From NCBI GenBank assembly GCA_902494585.1, contig CABUUD010000047.1:1-12581 (forward strand): a stretch of DNA of 12,581 bases, in the 5' to 3' direction. Below the pieces are notes generated by a model. It saw only the letters and a program-made list of their open reading frames with translations, was not told where the DNA came from and made no database searches. The stretch comes from an uncultured Collinsella sp. (lineage in GTDB: Bacteria > Actinomycetota > Coriobacteriia > Coriobacteriales > Coriobacteriaceae). The position numbers and the translations under genes are program-made. This document shows, one piece after another, positions 1 through 7,127 of the stretch; position 1 is the stretch's first letter, and every line of letters begins with the position of its first letter.

Positions 1-272
1 CTGTGGGCGCCAACGGAATGTGGGGTCACCGCGCGGTCCGCATCTTATGGTGTCGACGCCAATGGTATATGGGTGCGCGATTGGCGTCATCAATTCAGAA
101 GATATCAGTGCGGAATGTTTGCAGAGGTAAACCCCAGTGCCCGCTGTGTTTCCATAGCTGAGACCCTGGCCGGGCGCTTCCGGCAGCACGCCGGGTCGGT
201 GGCGATGGGGGCGTGGGTCCCGTCTTGCCTTGCGCGTAACTGGCTGAATTGATTTTGATTGGAGCTGTTCCT
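1..272 (+). other. Upstream region without a secure gene; possible tail of an upstream gene
   Basis: No recognisable gene lies here. The frame starting at base 2 is open from the window edge to a TAA at 128-130 and reads plausibly as a C-terminus (ending INSEDISAECLQR). The frame starting at base 1 is also open, to a TGA at 250-252, but uses AGA and ATA codons that are rare in this DNA. I cannot choose between them or name a family. A bulged inverted repeat (GACCC-GGC at 162-170 with GCC-GGGTC at 190-197) could end an upstream transcript, but no T-run follows it. I see no convincing promoter hexamers for the next gene. Confidence 0.25.
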
Positions 273-1784
273 ATGTCCCAAAAGTTGACTCGGGTGATTG
301 TTACCACTGATATGGAAGTCGATGATATGAACTCGCTCGTTCATTTGGCTCTGTATCTCAACTTGCTTGATGTTCAGGCTGTGGTGTATACGGCTTCGCA
401 GTATCACTTTCTTGGGGATGGGATTCATACGCTGGGCGAGGTGAATTCGCATTGGCGGACCAAAGGGCGTCGCTCTTATGAGTGGGCTGTTGTGCCTCAT
501 GAGCCCGATCCGCTGGCCGGCGAGCTTCGTGAGTATCGTCCGTTTCCCGAGCATTGGATTGAGAACCTCTGGAGTAATGAATATGCCCAGGCTTGGCCGC
601 AGTTGCAGGCAAATGCGGACGCTGCCGGTGAGCCGCCGTTTCCCACGCCTGCCCAGATGATCGAACGCACCTTTGTGGGAAATGTTGCCTTTGAGGGTGA
701 TGTAACTGAGGAAACTGAGGGGTCCCGCGTAATTGCACAGGCGATTTTGAATGATGACCCGCGTACGTTATGGCTGCTCAGCTGGGGTGGCATGAACACC
801 ATCGTTCGTGCCCTCATGAGCATCGCCGAGCGCTATCGCGCCACGCCCGAATGGCCTGCCGTGCAGCAGCGGGTCTATCGGAAGGTGCGCGTGATGGGCG
901 TTGCCGATGGCGTAGGTCAGGACAACTCATGGCTCGACCATGGACGCGAGCTCTTTCCCGAGCTCACCTTTTGGTGCGTGCCCTATATGTATGGCGGCTA
1001 TGTCGACGCCAAGATGGCTCAGCCCGATACGCTGCCGCTGTTTAAGGCTCCTTGGCCCGAGCAGAATCTCACGCAGGGCAACGGCCCCCTCATGGCGCGC
1101 TATATGCTCTATGGCGATGGCAAGATCTACGAAAACGAGCCCGAGCGCTTTCAGTTTGGCAAGCATGCCCGTCTGGATTGGGGTCTAGAAGGTATGCCCG
1201 CGATGCAGTTTGAGCGCGGCGACTTTATGGCCGAAGGCGACAGCATGACCTATATTCCGCTGCTGCCGTTTGGCCTGCGCGGTATCGACGACCGCGGCTT
1301 CGACACACTGCTCGGCCGCATGTTTCTTGATGGGCATCCCGATACGGACGCACCCGCCGGTTTTGCCGCCATCGGCACGCCCGCAGACGACAACCCCAAT
1401 CCCTACCTGCGCGCCTATCAGGAAGACTTTGCCGCCCGTGCGCAATGGTGCGCCCATGATCCGGCGTCTTGCTCGCATCCGGCGCATGTTGCCGAGGTCA
1501 CGGCCGACCGCAGCGCTACAGCCGGCGAGCGCGTCACCCTTGCGGCGACCATCATCGACCCCGACGGCAAGGGCTTTGATGCACATTGGGATGTCGCCGT
1601 GGACCCGTCGAGCTATGTAGGCGCGCAGGATCTTTCGCTGTGGCAGGAATGTACGGTGAGCACCGCTTTCATCGTGCCCGCCGACGCGCAGCCCGGCGAC
1701 CGCTTCGTGCTCACCCTTACCGTGCAGACGCGCGCCGAGCGCCCCTGCAGCCGCTACGCCCAGGTTGCCGTGACCGTGGCATAG
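273..1784 (+). CDS. DUF1593 / Sde182-like nucleoside hydrolase-fold protein
   Basis: The protein of 503 residues is probably an N-glycosidic or glycoside-processing hydrolase; its true substrate is unknown. The N-terminal motif TTDMEVDDMNS (residues 11-21) matches the aspartate-rich metal/ribose site of the nucleoside-hydrolase-like domain of DUF1593 (usual form TTDGEVDDMNS). A second family signature, LWLLSWGGMNT, lies near residue 166. From about residue 400 to the end there is an Ig-like beta domain (AGERVTLAATIIDPDGKG), as in the C-terminal domain of Sde182-type proteins. Length fits the family. ATG at 273 is chosen because GGAG (261-264) precedes it by 8 bases; an in-frame TTG at 249 has no such site. 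There is no signal peptide, so this copy should be cytoplasmic, whereas many relatives are secreted. Codons in the first third are T-ending and lower in GC than the rest. It stands alone on the + strand. Family call fairly sure; function not. Confidence 0.8.
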   Translation: MSQKLTRVIVTTDMEVDDMNSLVHLALYLNLLDVQAVVYTASQYHFLGDGIHTLGEVNSHWRTKGRRSYEWAVVPHEPDPLAGELREYRPFPEHWIENLWSNEYAQAWPQLQANADAAGEPPFPTPAQMIERTFVGNVAFEGDVTEETEGSRVIAQAILNDDPRTLWLLSWGGMNTIVRALMSIAERYRATPEWPAVQQRVYRKVRVMGVADGVGQDNSWLDHGRELFPELTFWCVPYMYGGYVDAKMAQPDTLPLFKAPWPEQNLTQGNGPLMARYMLYGDGKIYENEPERFQFGKHARLDWGLEGMPAMQFERGDFMAEGDSMTYIPLLPFGLRGIDDRGFDTLLGRMFLDGHPDTDAPAGFAAIGTPADDNPNPYLRAYQEDFAARAQWCAHDPASCSHPAHVAEVTADRSATAGERVTLAATIIDPDGKGFDAHWDVAVDPSSYVGAQDLSLWQECTVSTAFIVPADAQPGDRFVLTLTVQTRAERPCSRYAQVAVTVA

Positions 1785-1796
1785 CAAAGACGGCGC

Positions 1797-1887
1797 CCAC
1801 ATTCGGCAGCCGCCACATTCGGCATGGAGTGTCCCCAACCGCCACTCATTTAAGTACGTCCCCAATGAGTGGCCGAAGAGTGTCCCC
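1797..1887. repeat. Intergenic repeat cluster with GTCCCC palindrome
   Basis: The 232-base gap between two + strand genes holds no ORF I would accept. CCACATTCGGCA occurs twice 16 bases apart (1797-1808 and 1813-1824). GTGTCCCC occurs at 1829-1836 and 1880-1887, with the near-copy ACGTCCCC at 1856-1863. A perfect 10-bp inverted repeat (GCCACTCATT 1841-1850, AATGAGTGGC 1864-1873) encloses the middle copy. This looks like a decayed member of a dispersed palindromic family, related in its GTCCCC core to the repeats at the right end of the window. It could also help end transcription of the upstream gene, but there is no T-run. The rest of the gap (1888-2005) shows nothing definite. Confidence 0.5.
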
Positions 1888-2016
1888 AGCGACTAGTCAA
1901 AAATGGGCCATCTGTCCCAGTTGTGGAGACTCGTTGAGCCGTCTGGGTATCGTGAAAGATCGCGCACTCCCCCATCATCAAAAGTGACACACGCTACCTG
2001 TTGATGGGAGGCAGCC

Positions 2017-2754
2017 ATGGGCTTCTTTGACAAGATGTTCGAGAAGAAAGAGTGCGCGATTTGCGGTACCAAGCTGGGACTTCTCGGCAAGACCAAGATC
2101 AACGAAGGCTACCTGTGCAAAGAGTGCGCCGGAAAGCTCTCCCCCTACTTCCACGGCTATCGCTCCAGCACCGCGGACGATATCCGTGAGCAACTCGCCT
2201 ACCGCGAGGCCAATGCCGAACGCCTGGCGTCGTTCAACCCCACGCGCACGCTCTCTGCCGGGCGAACCAACATCATGCTCGATGAGGACGCGGGCCTGCT
2301 GATCATCACTTCGCAGAGCCGCTGGCGCGACGCCAATCCCGACATCATCGAGTTCTCGCAGGTACTCGGCTGCGATATGGATATCGACGAGCATCGCACC
2401 GAGATCTATCGCGAGACCAAGGACGGCGAGCGCGAGAGCTACAACCCGCCGCGCTATGACCTGGATTACGACTTTAATCTGACCATCCACGTCAACACGC
2501 CGTACTTTACCGAGATCAACCTGCGCGTGAACGACTCCACCATCGACCAGCGCGGTTCCATCGAATACCGCGAGGCCAAGCGCCAGGCAACCGAGGTCCG
2601 CGACGCGCTGGTGCAGCTGCGTCAGGAGACGCGCGACAGCGTCGTGGCCGCTAAGGCCCCCAAGACCGCGGTCACCTGCCCCTTCTGCGGTGCAACCACC
2701 ATTCCCGATGCCAGCGGGCGCTGCGAATACTGCGGCGGCGCCATCGGCGCATAG
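2017..2754 (+). CDS. DUF4428 protein with N- and C-terminal zinc ribbons
   Basis: This 245-residue soluble protein has no assigned function. An N-terminal four-cysteine ribbon (C13-x2-C16, C34-x2-C37) within the first 40 residues is the DUF4428 signature (KKECAICGTKLGLL). Residues 50-75 look helical and charged. The centre (about 75-185) looks like a beta-rich PH-like domain of the kind seen beside DUF4428, but I cannot confirm that by eye. A second ribbon closes the protein (C221, C224, C236, C239). GGGAGG (2006-2011) lies 5 bases before the ATG. It is first in a set of three zinc-ribbon genes with gaps of 24 and 48 bases, which suggests an operon and a shared task at the membrane. A 7-bp inverted repeat (1971-1977 with 2002-2008) overlaps the ribosome-binding site. 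No convincing promoter was found. Confidence 0.85.
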   Translation: MGFFDKMFEKKECAICGTKLGLLGKTKINEGYLCKECAGKLSPYFHGYRSSTADDIREQLAYREANAERLASFNPTRTLSAGRTNIMLDEDAGLLIITSQSRWRDANPDIIEFSQVLGCDMDIDEHRTEIYRETKDGERESYNPPRYDLDYDFNLTIHVNTPYFTEINLRVNDSTIDQRGSIEYREAKRQATEVRDALVQLRQETRDSVVAAKAPKTAVTCPFCGATTIPDASGRCEYCGGAIGA

Positions 2755-2778
2755 CCTCCGGCAGCGAAAGGACCGATC

Positions 2779-4101
2779 ATGGCCTTCGAGAGCGTCAACT
2801 ATCAGTGCCCCGCGTGTGGCGGCCCCCTTCACTTTGCCAGTGCCGAGCAAAAGCTCGTCTGCGACTACTGCGACTCGCGCTTTGAAGTCGAAGAAGTCGA
2901 GGCCCTCTATCGCGAGCGCCAGGACAAGGCCGATGCCAAAGCCGATGCGGCAGCCGCAACGCCCAAGCCCGCGACCGACGCTGCGGTGCAGGAGCTCGCC
3001 CAAAACGCCGGCTATATCTGCTCGTCGTGCGGCGCCGAGCTAATCTCGGATGGCACCGTCGCCGTTACCACCTGCCCGTACTGCGGCAACTCCGCCGTGG
3101 CACCCGGCCAGCTCTCGGGCGACTTCTCACCCGACCTGGTGATTCCGTTTAAGCTCGGGCGCGATGACGTTATGGCCGCGCTCAAAGACCACTACAAGGG
3201 CAAGATCCTGCTGCCCAAGAGCTTTGTCACCGGCAACCATATCGACGAAGTCCAAGGTGTCTACGTGCCGTTTTGGCTCTACGGCGCCCGCGTTGACGGC
3301 GAAGTGTGCTTTGACGCGACCAACGAGACCGTTACCGAGGAATCCGACCGCACCGTCACGACCACCGACCACTACGACGCCTACCGTAAGGGCAATATCT
3401 CGTTTGAGCACGTGCCCGTCGACGGATCGTCCAAGATGCCCGACGGCCATATGGACGCCATCGAGCCGTTTGACTACGACGCGTTGCGCCCGTTCTCGGT
3501 CGCGTATATGCCCGGCTACATCGCCAACCGCTACGACGAGGATTGCGAGACCTGCAAGGCGCGTGCCGAGCGCCGCATGGAGGAGAGCACGATTTCGGCC
3601 CTGCGCGAGACCGTCGTCGACGAGTACGACGACGCCACGGTCGAAAGCAAGCAGCTCGACTACACCTGGGAAGACAGCGACTATGCCCTGTTCCCCGTGT
3701 GGATGCTTTCCACCTCGTGGAACGGCAAGAGCTATCTGTTTGCCATGAACGGACAGACCGGTCGCATGGTCGGCGAGCTTCCCTGCTCCAAGCCCAAGCT
3801 CGCCATCGCCTCGGTGCTGTTCTTTGTGATCGGGTTTGTCCTCTCCCAGATTCTCTTTATGGGCGAGAACGCCTTCGATCCGGACTACCTCGCCTTTGAT
3901 GTCGAGGGCATCCTCATCAACATCGTCGCGCCGCTGATCATCGTAATCATCGCGGACGTGCTGCTGGTGGGCCAGCTCAAGACGGCCAACGAGGCCACCC
4001 ACGCCGATTACTACTGCGGAGACCTCGACCTGACCGAGAAGCACGACACCTTCAGCCACACCGAGACCACCGTTGTCATGAAGGACAACAAGGACGATTA
4101 G
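2779..4101 (+). CDS. Zinc-ribbon membrane protein, YdjG-like
   Basis: This 440-residue protein is probably a membrane-anchored scaffold with a cytoplasmic zinc-binding head. Two TFIIB-type ribbons open it: C10/C13 with C28/C31, and C81/C84 with C99/C102, joined by a Lys/Ala-rich linker (about 45-75). A long soluble region follows, including VPFWLYGARVDGEV, a motif seen in this family. Two hydrophobic segments lie near residues 340-362 and 378-398, and a short charged tail ends the protein. B. subtilis YdjG has the same plan (ribbon, soluble part, membrane anchor), sits beside the SPFH gene ydjI, and helps place PspA at stressed membranes. The adjacent SPFH gene here supports the comparison. 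The family match is by architecture only, and no pspA lies in the window. AAAGGA (2767-2772) precedes the ATG by 6 bases. Some databases label such proteins RNA polymerase subunit P-like; that reflects only the ribbon. Confidence 0.8.
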   Translation: MAFESVNYQCPACGGPLHFASAEQKLVCDYCDSRFEVEEVEALYRERQDKADAKADAAAATPKPATDAAVQELAQNAGYICSSCGAELISDGTVAVTTCPYCGNSAVAPGQLSGDFSPDLVIPFKLGRDDVMAALKDHYKGKILLPKSFVTGNHIDEVQGVYVPFWLYGARVDGEVCFDATNETVTEESDRTVTTTDHYDAYRKGNISFEHVPVDGSSKMPDGHMDAIEPFDYDALRPFSVAYMPGYIANRYDEDCETCKARAERRMEESTISALRETVVDEYDDATVESKQLDYTWEDSDYALFPVWMLSTSWNGKSYLFAMNGQTGRMVGELPCSKPKLAIASVLFFVIGFVLSQILFMGENAFDPDYLAFDVEGILINIVAPLIIVIIADVLLVGQLKTANEATHADYYCGDLDLTEKHDTFSHTETTVVMKDNKDD

Positions 4102-4149
4102 CCATTCTGACCAATACCACCCGGCCTTTGACGAGAAAGGAAGATCACC

Positions 4150-5238
4150 ATGGGACTCTTGAAAGCTGGATTGGGTGCTGCCGGCGGCGTCATGGCCGAC
4201 CAGTGGAAAGAATTTATCTATTGCGAATCGATGCCCGCTGACGTCTTGGCCTGCAAGGGCAGCAAGCGCACCGGCGGCCGCAGCTCCAACACGCGCGGCG
4301 AGGACAACGTCATCTCCAACGGCTCGGTCATCGCCGTCAACGACGGCCAGGGCATGCTCGTGGTGCAAAACGGCAAGATCATCGAGGTCGCGCTGGAGCC
4401 TGGCGAGTTTGTCTTTGACACCGGCAGCGAGCCGAGCGTCTTTAGCGGCAACCTGGGCGACTCCATCAAGGAGACGTTCGCCAATATCGGCAGCCGCTTT
4501 ACCTTTGGCGGCGACGCGGGCAAAGACCAGCGTGTCTACTTCATCAACACCAAGGAGATCATCGGCAACAAGTACGGCACCGCCTCGCCTGTGCCCTTCC
4601 GCGTGGTCGATAACAATATCGGTCTGGACGTCGACATTTCCGTTCGTTGCAACGGCGAGTATTCGTACCGCATCACCAACCCGCTGCTGTTCTACACCAA
4701 TGTGTGCGGCAACGTGACCGACAGCTACACGCGCGACAAAATCGACAGCCAGCTTAAGTCCGAGCTGCTCACCGCCCTGCAGCCCGCCTTTGCCAAGATC
4801 TCGGAGATGGGCATCCGCTACAGCGCCATTCCCGGCCACACCACCGAGCTCGCCCGCGCACTCAACGAGGTCCTCTCTGCCGACTGGCGTGACCTGCGCG
4901 GCGTCGAGATCGTGAGCTTTGGCGTCAACTCCATCGCCGCCTCGCAAGAAGACGAGCAGATGATCAAGGACCTGCAGAAGGCCGCGGTCATGCGCGATCC
5001 CACCATGGCAGCCGCCAACATCGCCAGCGCCCAGAGCGATGCGATGCGCGCCGCGGCGGCCAACCCCAACGGCGCGATGGCCGGCTTTATGGGCATGGGC
5101 ATGGCGGGCGGCATGGGCGGCATGAACGCCAGCCAGCTGTTCGCCGCCGGCCAGGCACAGCAACAAGCTGCCCCACAGCCAGCTCCGGCACCCGCCCCCG
5201 CACCGGCTCCTGCCGCTGCCCCCGCGGCCGGCACGTGA
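4150..5238 (+). CDS. SPFH/band-7 protein, YdjI-like, cut short by in-frame TGA
   Basis: As read to the first stop this is 362 residues. Residues 1-25 (LGAAGGVMADQWKEF) are the typical opening of bacterial YdjI-type SPFH proteins, and the SPFH fold spans roughly 30-290 (SNGSVIAVNDGQGMLVVQNG, EPGEFVFDT). Such proteins oligomerise on membranes and organise partners; B. subtilis YdjI acts with YdjG and PspA. A Met/Gly-rich stretch (310-326) and a Pro/Ala linker (341-361) follow, and relatives then end in zinc ribbons. Here codon 363 is TGA (5236-5238), and the ribbons lie intact downstream in the same frame to 5391. TGA sits where relatives have Trp, so TGG to TGA is the simplest change. Readthrough or a sequencing error are alternatives. 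The SPFH part should still fold, but the protein would lack its ribbons. AAAGGA (4136-4141) precedes the ATG. It is third in the zinc-ribbon set and a terminator-like hairpin follows. Confidence 0.85.
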   Translation: MGLLKAGLGAAGGVMADQWKEFIYCESMPADVLACKGSKRTGGRSSNTRGEDNVISNGSVIAVNDGQGMLVVQNGKIIEVALEPGEFVFDTGSEPSVFSGNLGDSIKETFANIGSRFTFGGDAGKDQRVYFINTKEIIGNKYGTASPVPFRVVDNNIGLDVDISVRCNGEYSYRITNPLLFYTNVCGNVTDSYTRDKIDSQLKSELLTALQPAFAKISEMGIRYSAIPGHTTELARALNEVLSADWRDLRGVEIVSFGVNSIAASQEDEQMIKDLQKAAVMRDPTMAAANIASAQSDAMRAAAANPNGAMAGFMGMGMAGGMGGMNASQLFAAGQAQQQAAPQPAPAPAPAPAPAAAPAAGT

Positions 5239-5391
5239 ACCTGCAGCTGCGGCGCCACCAACACCGGCAAGTTCTGCCCCGAGTGTGGCAGTCCCGCACC
5301 CGCCCCGGCACCGGCCAAGTGGTTCTGTCCCAACTGCGGTAGCGAAAACGGCGGCAAGTTCTGCAGCAACTGCGGAACGCCCAGGCCCTAG
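5239..5391 (+). pseudogene. Orphaned C-terminal double zinc ribbon of the SPFH gene
   Basis: These 50 codons plus TAG continue the SPFH frame directly after its TGA. They encode two matching ribbons: TCSCG...KFCPECG and FCPNCG...KFCSNCG, each with four cysteines, separated by a short Pro/Ala linker. The second ribbon is preceded by Trp (KWFCPNCG) and the first by the TGA, which points to a lost Trp codon. Codon use is the same as in the SPFH gene (AAC, GGC, TGC, CCC) and there are no frameshifts or further stops, so the change is recent or the stop is sometimes read through. I see no start codon or ribosome-binding site of its own. If expressed it is as an extension giving a 413-codon product. 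Confidence 0.75.
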
Positions 5392-5410
5392 CCCCTCTAT
5401 CTGGTAATTG

Positions 5411-5431
5411 GCGGGGGTCCGCCACCCCCGC
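5411..5431 (+). terminator. Hairpin after the zinc-ribbon operon
   Basis: A perfect 8-bp GC stem (GCGGGGGT 5411-5418, ACCCCCGC 5424-5431) with loop CCGCC begins 19 bases after the TAG of the SPFH frame. A mildly T-rich run (ATTTGCTTCT) follows. It probably ends the operon and separates it from the lipoprotein gene, which has its own strong ribosome-binding site. Confidence 0.6.
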
Positions 5432-5470
5432 ATTTGCTTCTATGGGTTTCGTTCGATGAAGGAGGACACC

Positions 5471-6313
5471 ATGAAGACAACGTTCAAAAAGTCCGTACTC
5501 GCATTTCTGACATGCGTCCTGGCGCTTACCTTTGCCCTGACGGGCTGCAGCGGCGGCGGCAAAGACCCCAAGGCCAACTTCGTCGGCAGCTGGGAACTCT
5601 CGGGTGGAACCGTGGATGGCGAAGAGCTAACCGATGAGTACATGAAGATGCTCGAGGATTGGGGTGTCCACTGCGTCCTGATTCTCGATGAGGACGGCAC
5701 AGGCGCCCTCGACCTGTTCCTTGAAGTCGTCGACCTTAAATGGGAGGCAAAGGACGCCACCACCGTAACTATCACCGCCGAAGACGAGTCGCATGACATG
5801 AAGCTCAAGGACGGCAAACTCATCCTCGAAGAAGATGACGGCAATCTTGTCTTTACCAAGTCCGACAAGGACCTGTCCGGTACGGTGAAGAAGGATCGCG
5901 AGGCGGCCGAGAAGGAAGAGGAGATCGATGAGGCCGTCGAAGACAACGATGTCCAGAACGTCGAAATCTCCCCTGCCGTCACCGTCGCCGATGACGATCT
6001 GTGCACCATCACCATCACCGAGAAGTTCAAGGACGACTGGGGCGACATCGGCTTTGTCGTCAGCATCACCAACAAGAGCGACAAGAACCTGACCTTCTAC
6101 GCTCCTTCCGGCAAGACCAACGTCAACGGCACCATGAAGGAACCCTGGTTCTCGGCTAACCTGATGCCCGGCACCAGCGCCACCGAGGAATTCACGTTCT
6201 CGAGCGGCGAGCTTGACAGCCTTGACGACCTGGTCAACACGACCATCGGCATCGACGCCTACCTGACCGATTCCTACGAGGACGTCGCCTCCTACAGCGC
6301 AACCATCGCGTAG
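5471..6313 (+). CDS. Secreted lipoprotein with lipocalin-like and Ig-like parts
   Basis: This 280-residue protein has a classic lipoprotein signal: basic start (MKTTFKKS), hydrophobic stretch, and lipobox L23-T24-G25-C26, followed by a Ser/Gly/Lys tether. It should be anchored to the outer face of the membrane. Residues about 35-125 begin GSWELSGGTVDGEEL and alternate beta strands with acidic turns, like small lipocalin-like domains in Coriobacteriia and Firmicutes lipoproteins. A very acidic, Lys/Glu-rich linker (about 130-160) follows. The last 110 residues look like an Ig-like beta domain (GFVVSITNKSDKNLTFYAP). Function and ligand are unknown. ATG at 5471 is preferred because GGAGG (5461-5465) precedes it and the signal peptide starts there; in-frame ATGs further upstream would add an unlikely leader. 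It lies between hairpins, so it is probably a single-gene transcript. Confidence 0.8.
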   Translation: MKTTFKKSVLAFLTCVLALTFALTGCSGGGKDPKANFVGSWELSGGTVDGEELTDEYMKMLEDWGVHCVLILDEDGTGALDLFLEVVDLKWEAKDATTVTITAEDESHDMKLKDGKLILEEDDGNLVFTKSDKDLSGTVKKDREAAEKEEEIDEAVEDNDVQNVEISPAVTVADDDLCTITITEKFKDDWGDIGFVVSITNKSDKNLTFYAPSGKTNVNGTMKEPWFSANLMPGTSATEEFTFSSGELDSLDDLVNTTIGIDAYLTDSYEDVASYSATIA

Positions 6314-6365
6314 CGACAGACATCGATGGCCGCGGATTGGCGGACACATCCGCGCACTTGCCAGG

Positions 6366-6396
6366 CGGGACCGCAGGAGATAATCCTGCGGCCCCG
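6366..6396 (+). terminator. Terminator-like hairpin after the lipoprotein gene
   Basis: Stem CGGG-CCGCAGGA (6366-6378) pairs with TCCTGCGG-CCCG (6384-6396) with one A/C mismatch and loop GATAA, 53 bases after the lipoprotein stop. The following bases (TCGCTTTATG) are only weakly T-rich. It probably works with the stronger hairpin just downstream. Confidence 0.5.
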
Positions 6397-6429
6397 TCGC
6401 TTTATGCCGACAGCACTGCCCATACAAGC

Positions 6430-6470
6430 AGGCCGCCCGCCGTTTTTAGATGCAAAACGGCGGGCGGCCT
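6430..6470. terminator. Bidirectional terminator between convergent genes
   Basis: A perfect 17-bp stem (6430-6446 with 6454-6470) has a 7-base loop. The stem has a GC-rich base and A/T pairs next to the loop. It sits between the + strand lipoprotein gene and the minus-strand response regulator, so it can end both transcripts. TTTT lies within the stem rather than after it. Confidence 0.7.
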
Positions 6471-6503
6471 ATCTATGGCGTTGGAGCACGGGCGGCGCAC
6501 CGA

Positions 6504-7127
6504 CTACGGGCGCTCCATATTGGGAACGATGCTGCCCTCGGTCACCGCATGCACGGCAAGACGCATGATGTTGTCGTAGCCGGTCTTGCTCAGAATCTCC
6601 GAAATACGGCGCTTGATGGTGCCCTCGCTCATAAACAGCTCGGCCGCGATCTCGCGGCGGCTCTTGCCCTCGCAGGCAAGGCGCAAAATCGACAGCTCGA
6701 CATCGTCGAGTGCCGCCGTGCCCGAAAAAATGCTCTCGGGTGGCTTGGGAAACGTGCAATAGCCCGCCAGCGTGGAGCGCATCACGGCGAACAGCTCGTC
6801 GATACCGACGTTCTTGTACACAAAGCTATCGACGCCCGCCTCGCGAGCCTGATCGACAAAGGTAATCTCGGGCATGCCGGTCATGATAATGATGCGACAC
6901 TCGGGCAGCTGCCCCTTGATGCGTGCCGCCGCCACGATGCCGTTGGAATCATGCTCGGTACATACATCCATCAGTATCATGTCCGGGCGCTCCTTGAGCG
7001 CGACACCCAAGGCCTCGGAGGCATCGGCGATGACGGAAACAACGGTCATATCGGGCTGGTCGCCAACGGAGCGCGCCAGGCTCTCGCGTAGGATGGCCTG
7101 GTCTTCGACTATAAGGACGCGGATCAT
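6504..7127 (-). CDS. NarL/LuxR-family response regulator
   Basis: This 207-residue protein is the output of the adjacent sensor kinase. The receiver domain (1-120) has all key residues: acidic pair E8/D9, phospho-acceptor D54 (LMDVC), T83 (MTG) and K105 (YKN). A linker leads to a LuxR-type helix-turn-helix (about 138-197), with LSILRLACEGKSRREIAAEL and SEGTIKRRISEILSKTG marking the DNA-binding helices. Phosphorylation should promote DNA binding; target genes are not visible here. The start ATG overlaps the kinase stop (ATGA), and AAGGAG lies just upstream inside the kinase gene, so translation is coupled. It is the last gene of the operon and ends 34 bases before a strong bidirectional terminator. 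Confidence 0.93.
   Translation of the reverse strand: MIRVLIVEDQAILRESLARSVGDQPDMTVVSVIADASEALGVALKERPDMILMDVCTEHDSNGIVAAARIKGQLPECRIIIMTGMPEITFVDQAREAGVDSFVYKNVGIDELFAVMRSTLAGYCTFPKPPESIFSGTAALDDVELSILRLACEGKSRREIAAELFMSEGTIKRRISEILSKTGYDNIMRLAVHAVTEGSIVPNMERP

Noticed and set aside
162..197. Terminator for an upstream gene
   Set aside because: The stem is bulged and no T-run follows, and the upstream gene itself is not secure.
5236..5238. TGA as a selenocysteine codon
   Set aside because: The residue expected by comparison with the second ribbon is Trp, not Cys. All ribbon cysteines are already present, and I see no convincing recoding hairpin directly after it.
3127..5433. Very long open frame on the minus strand (about 768 codons) opposite the zinc-ribbon and SPFH genes
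   Set aside because: It is a mirror of high-GC3 coding sequence: composition is His/Val/Gly/Ala-rich with no recognisable domain, while the + strand shows clear families with ribosome-binding sites.
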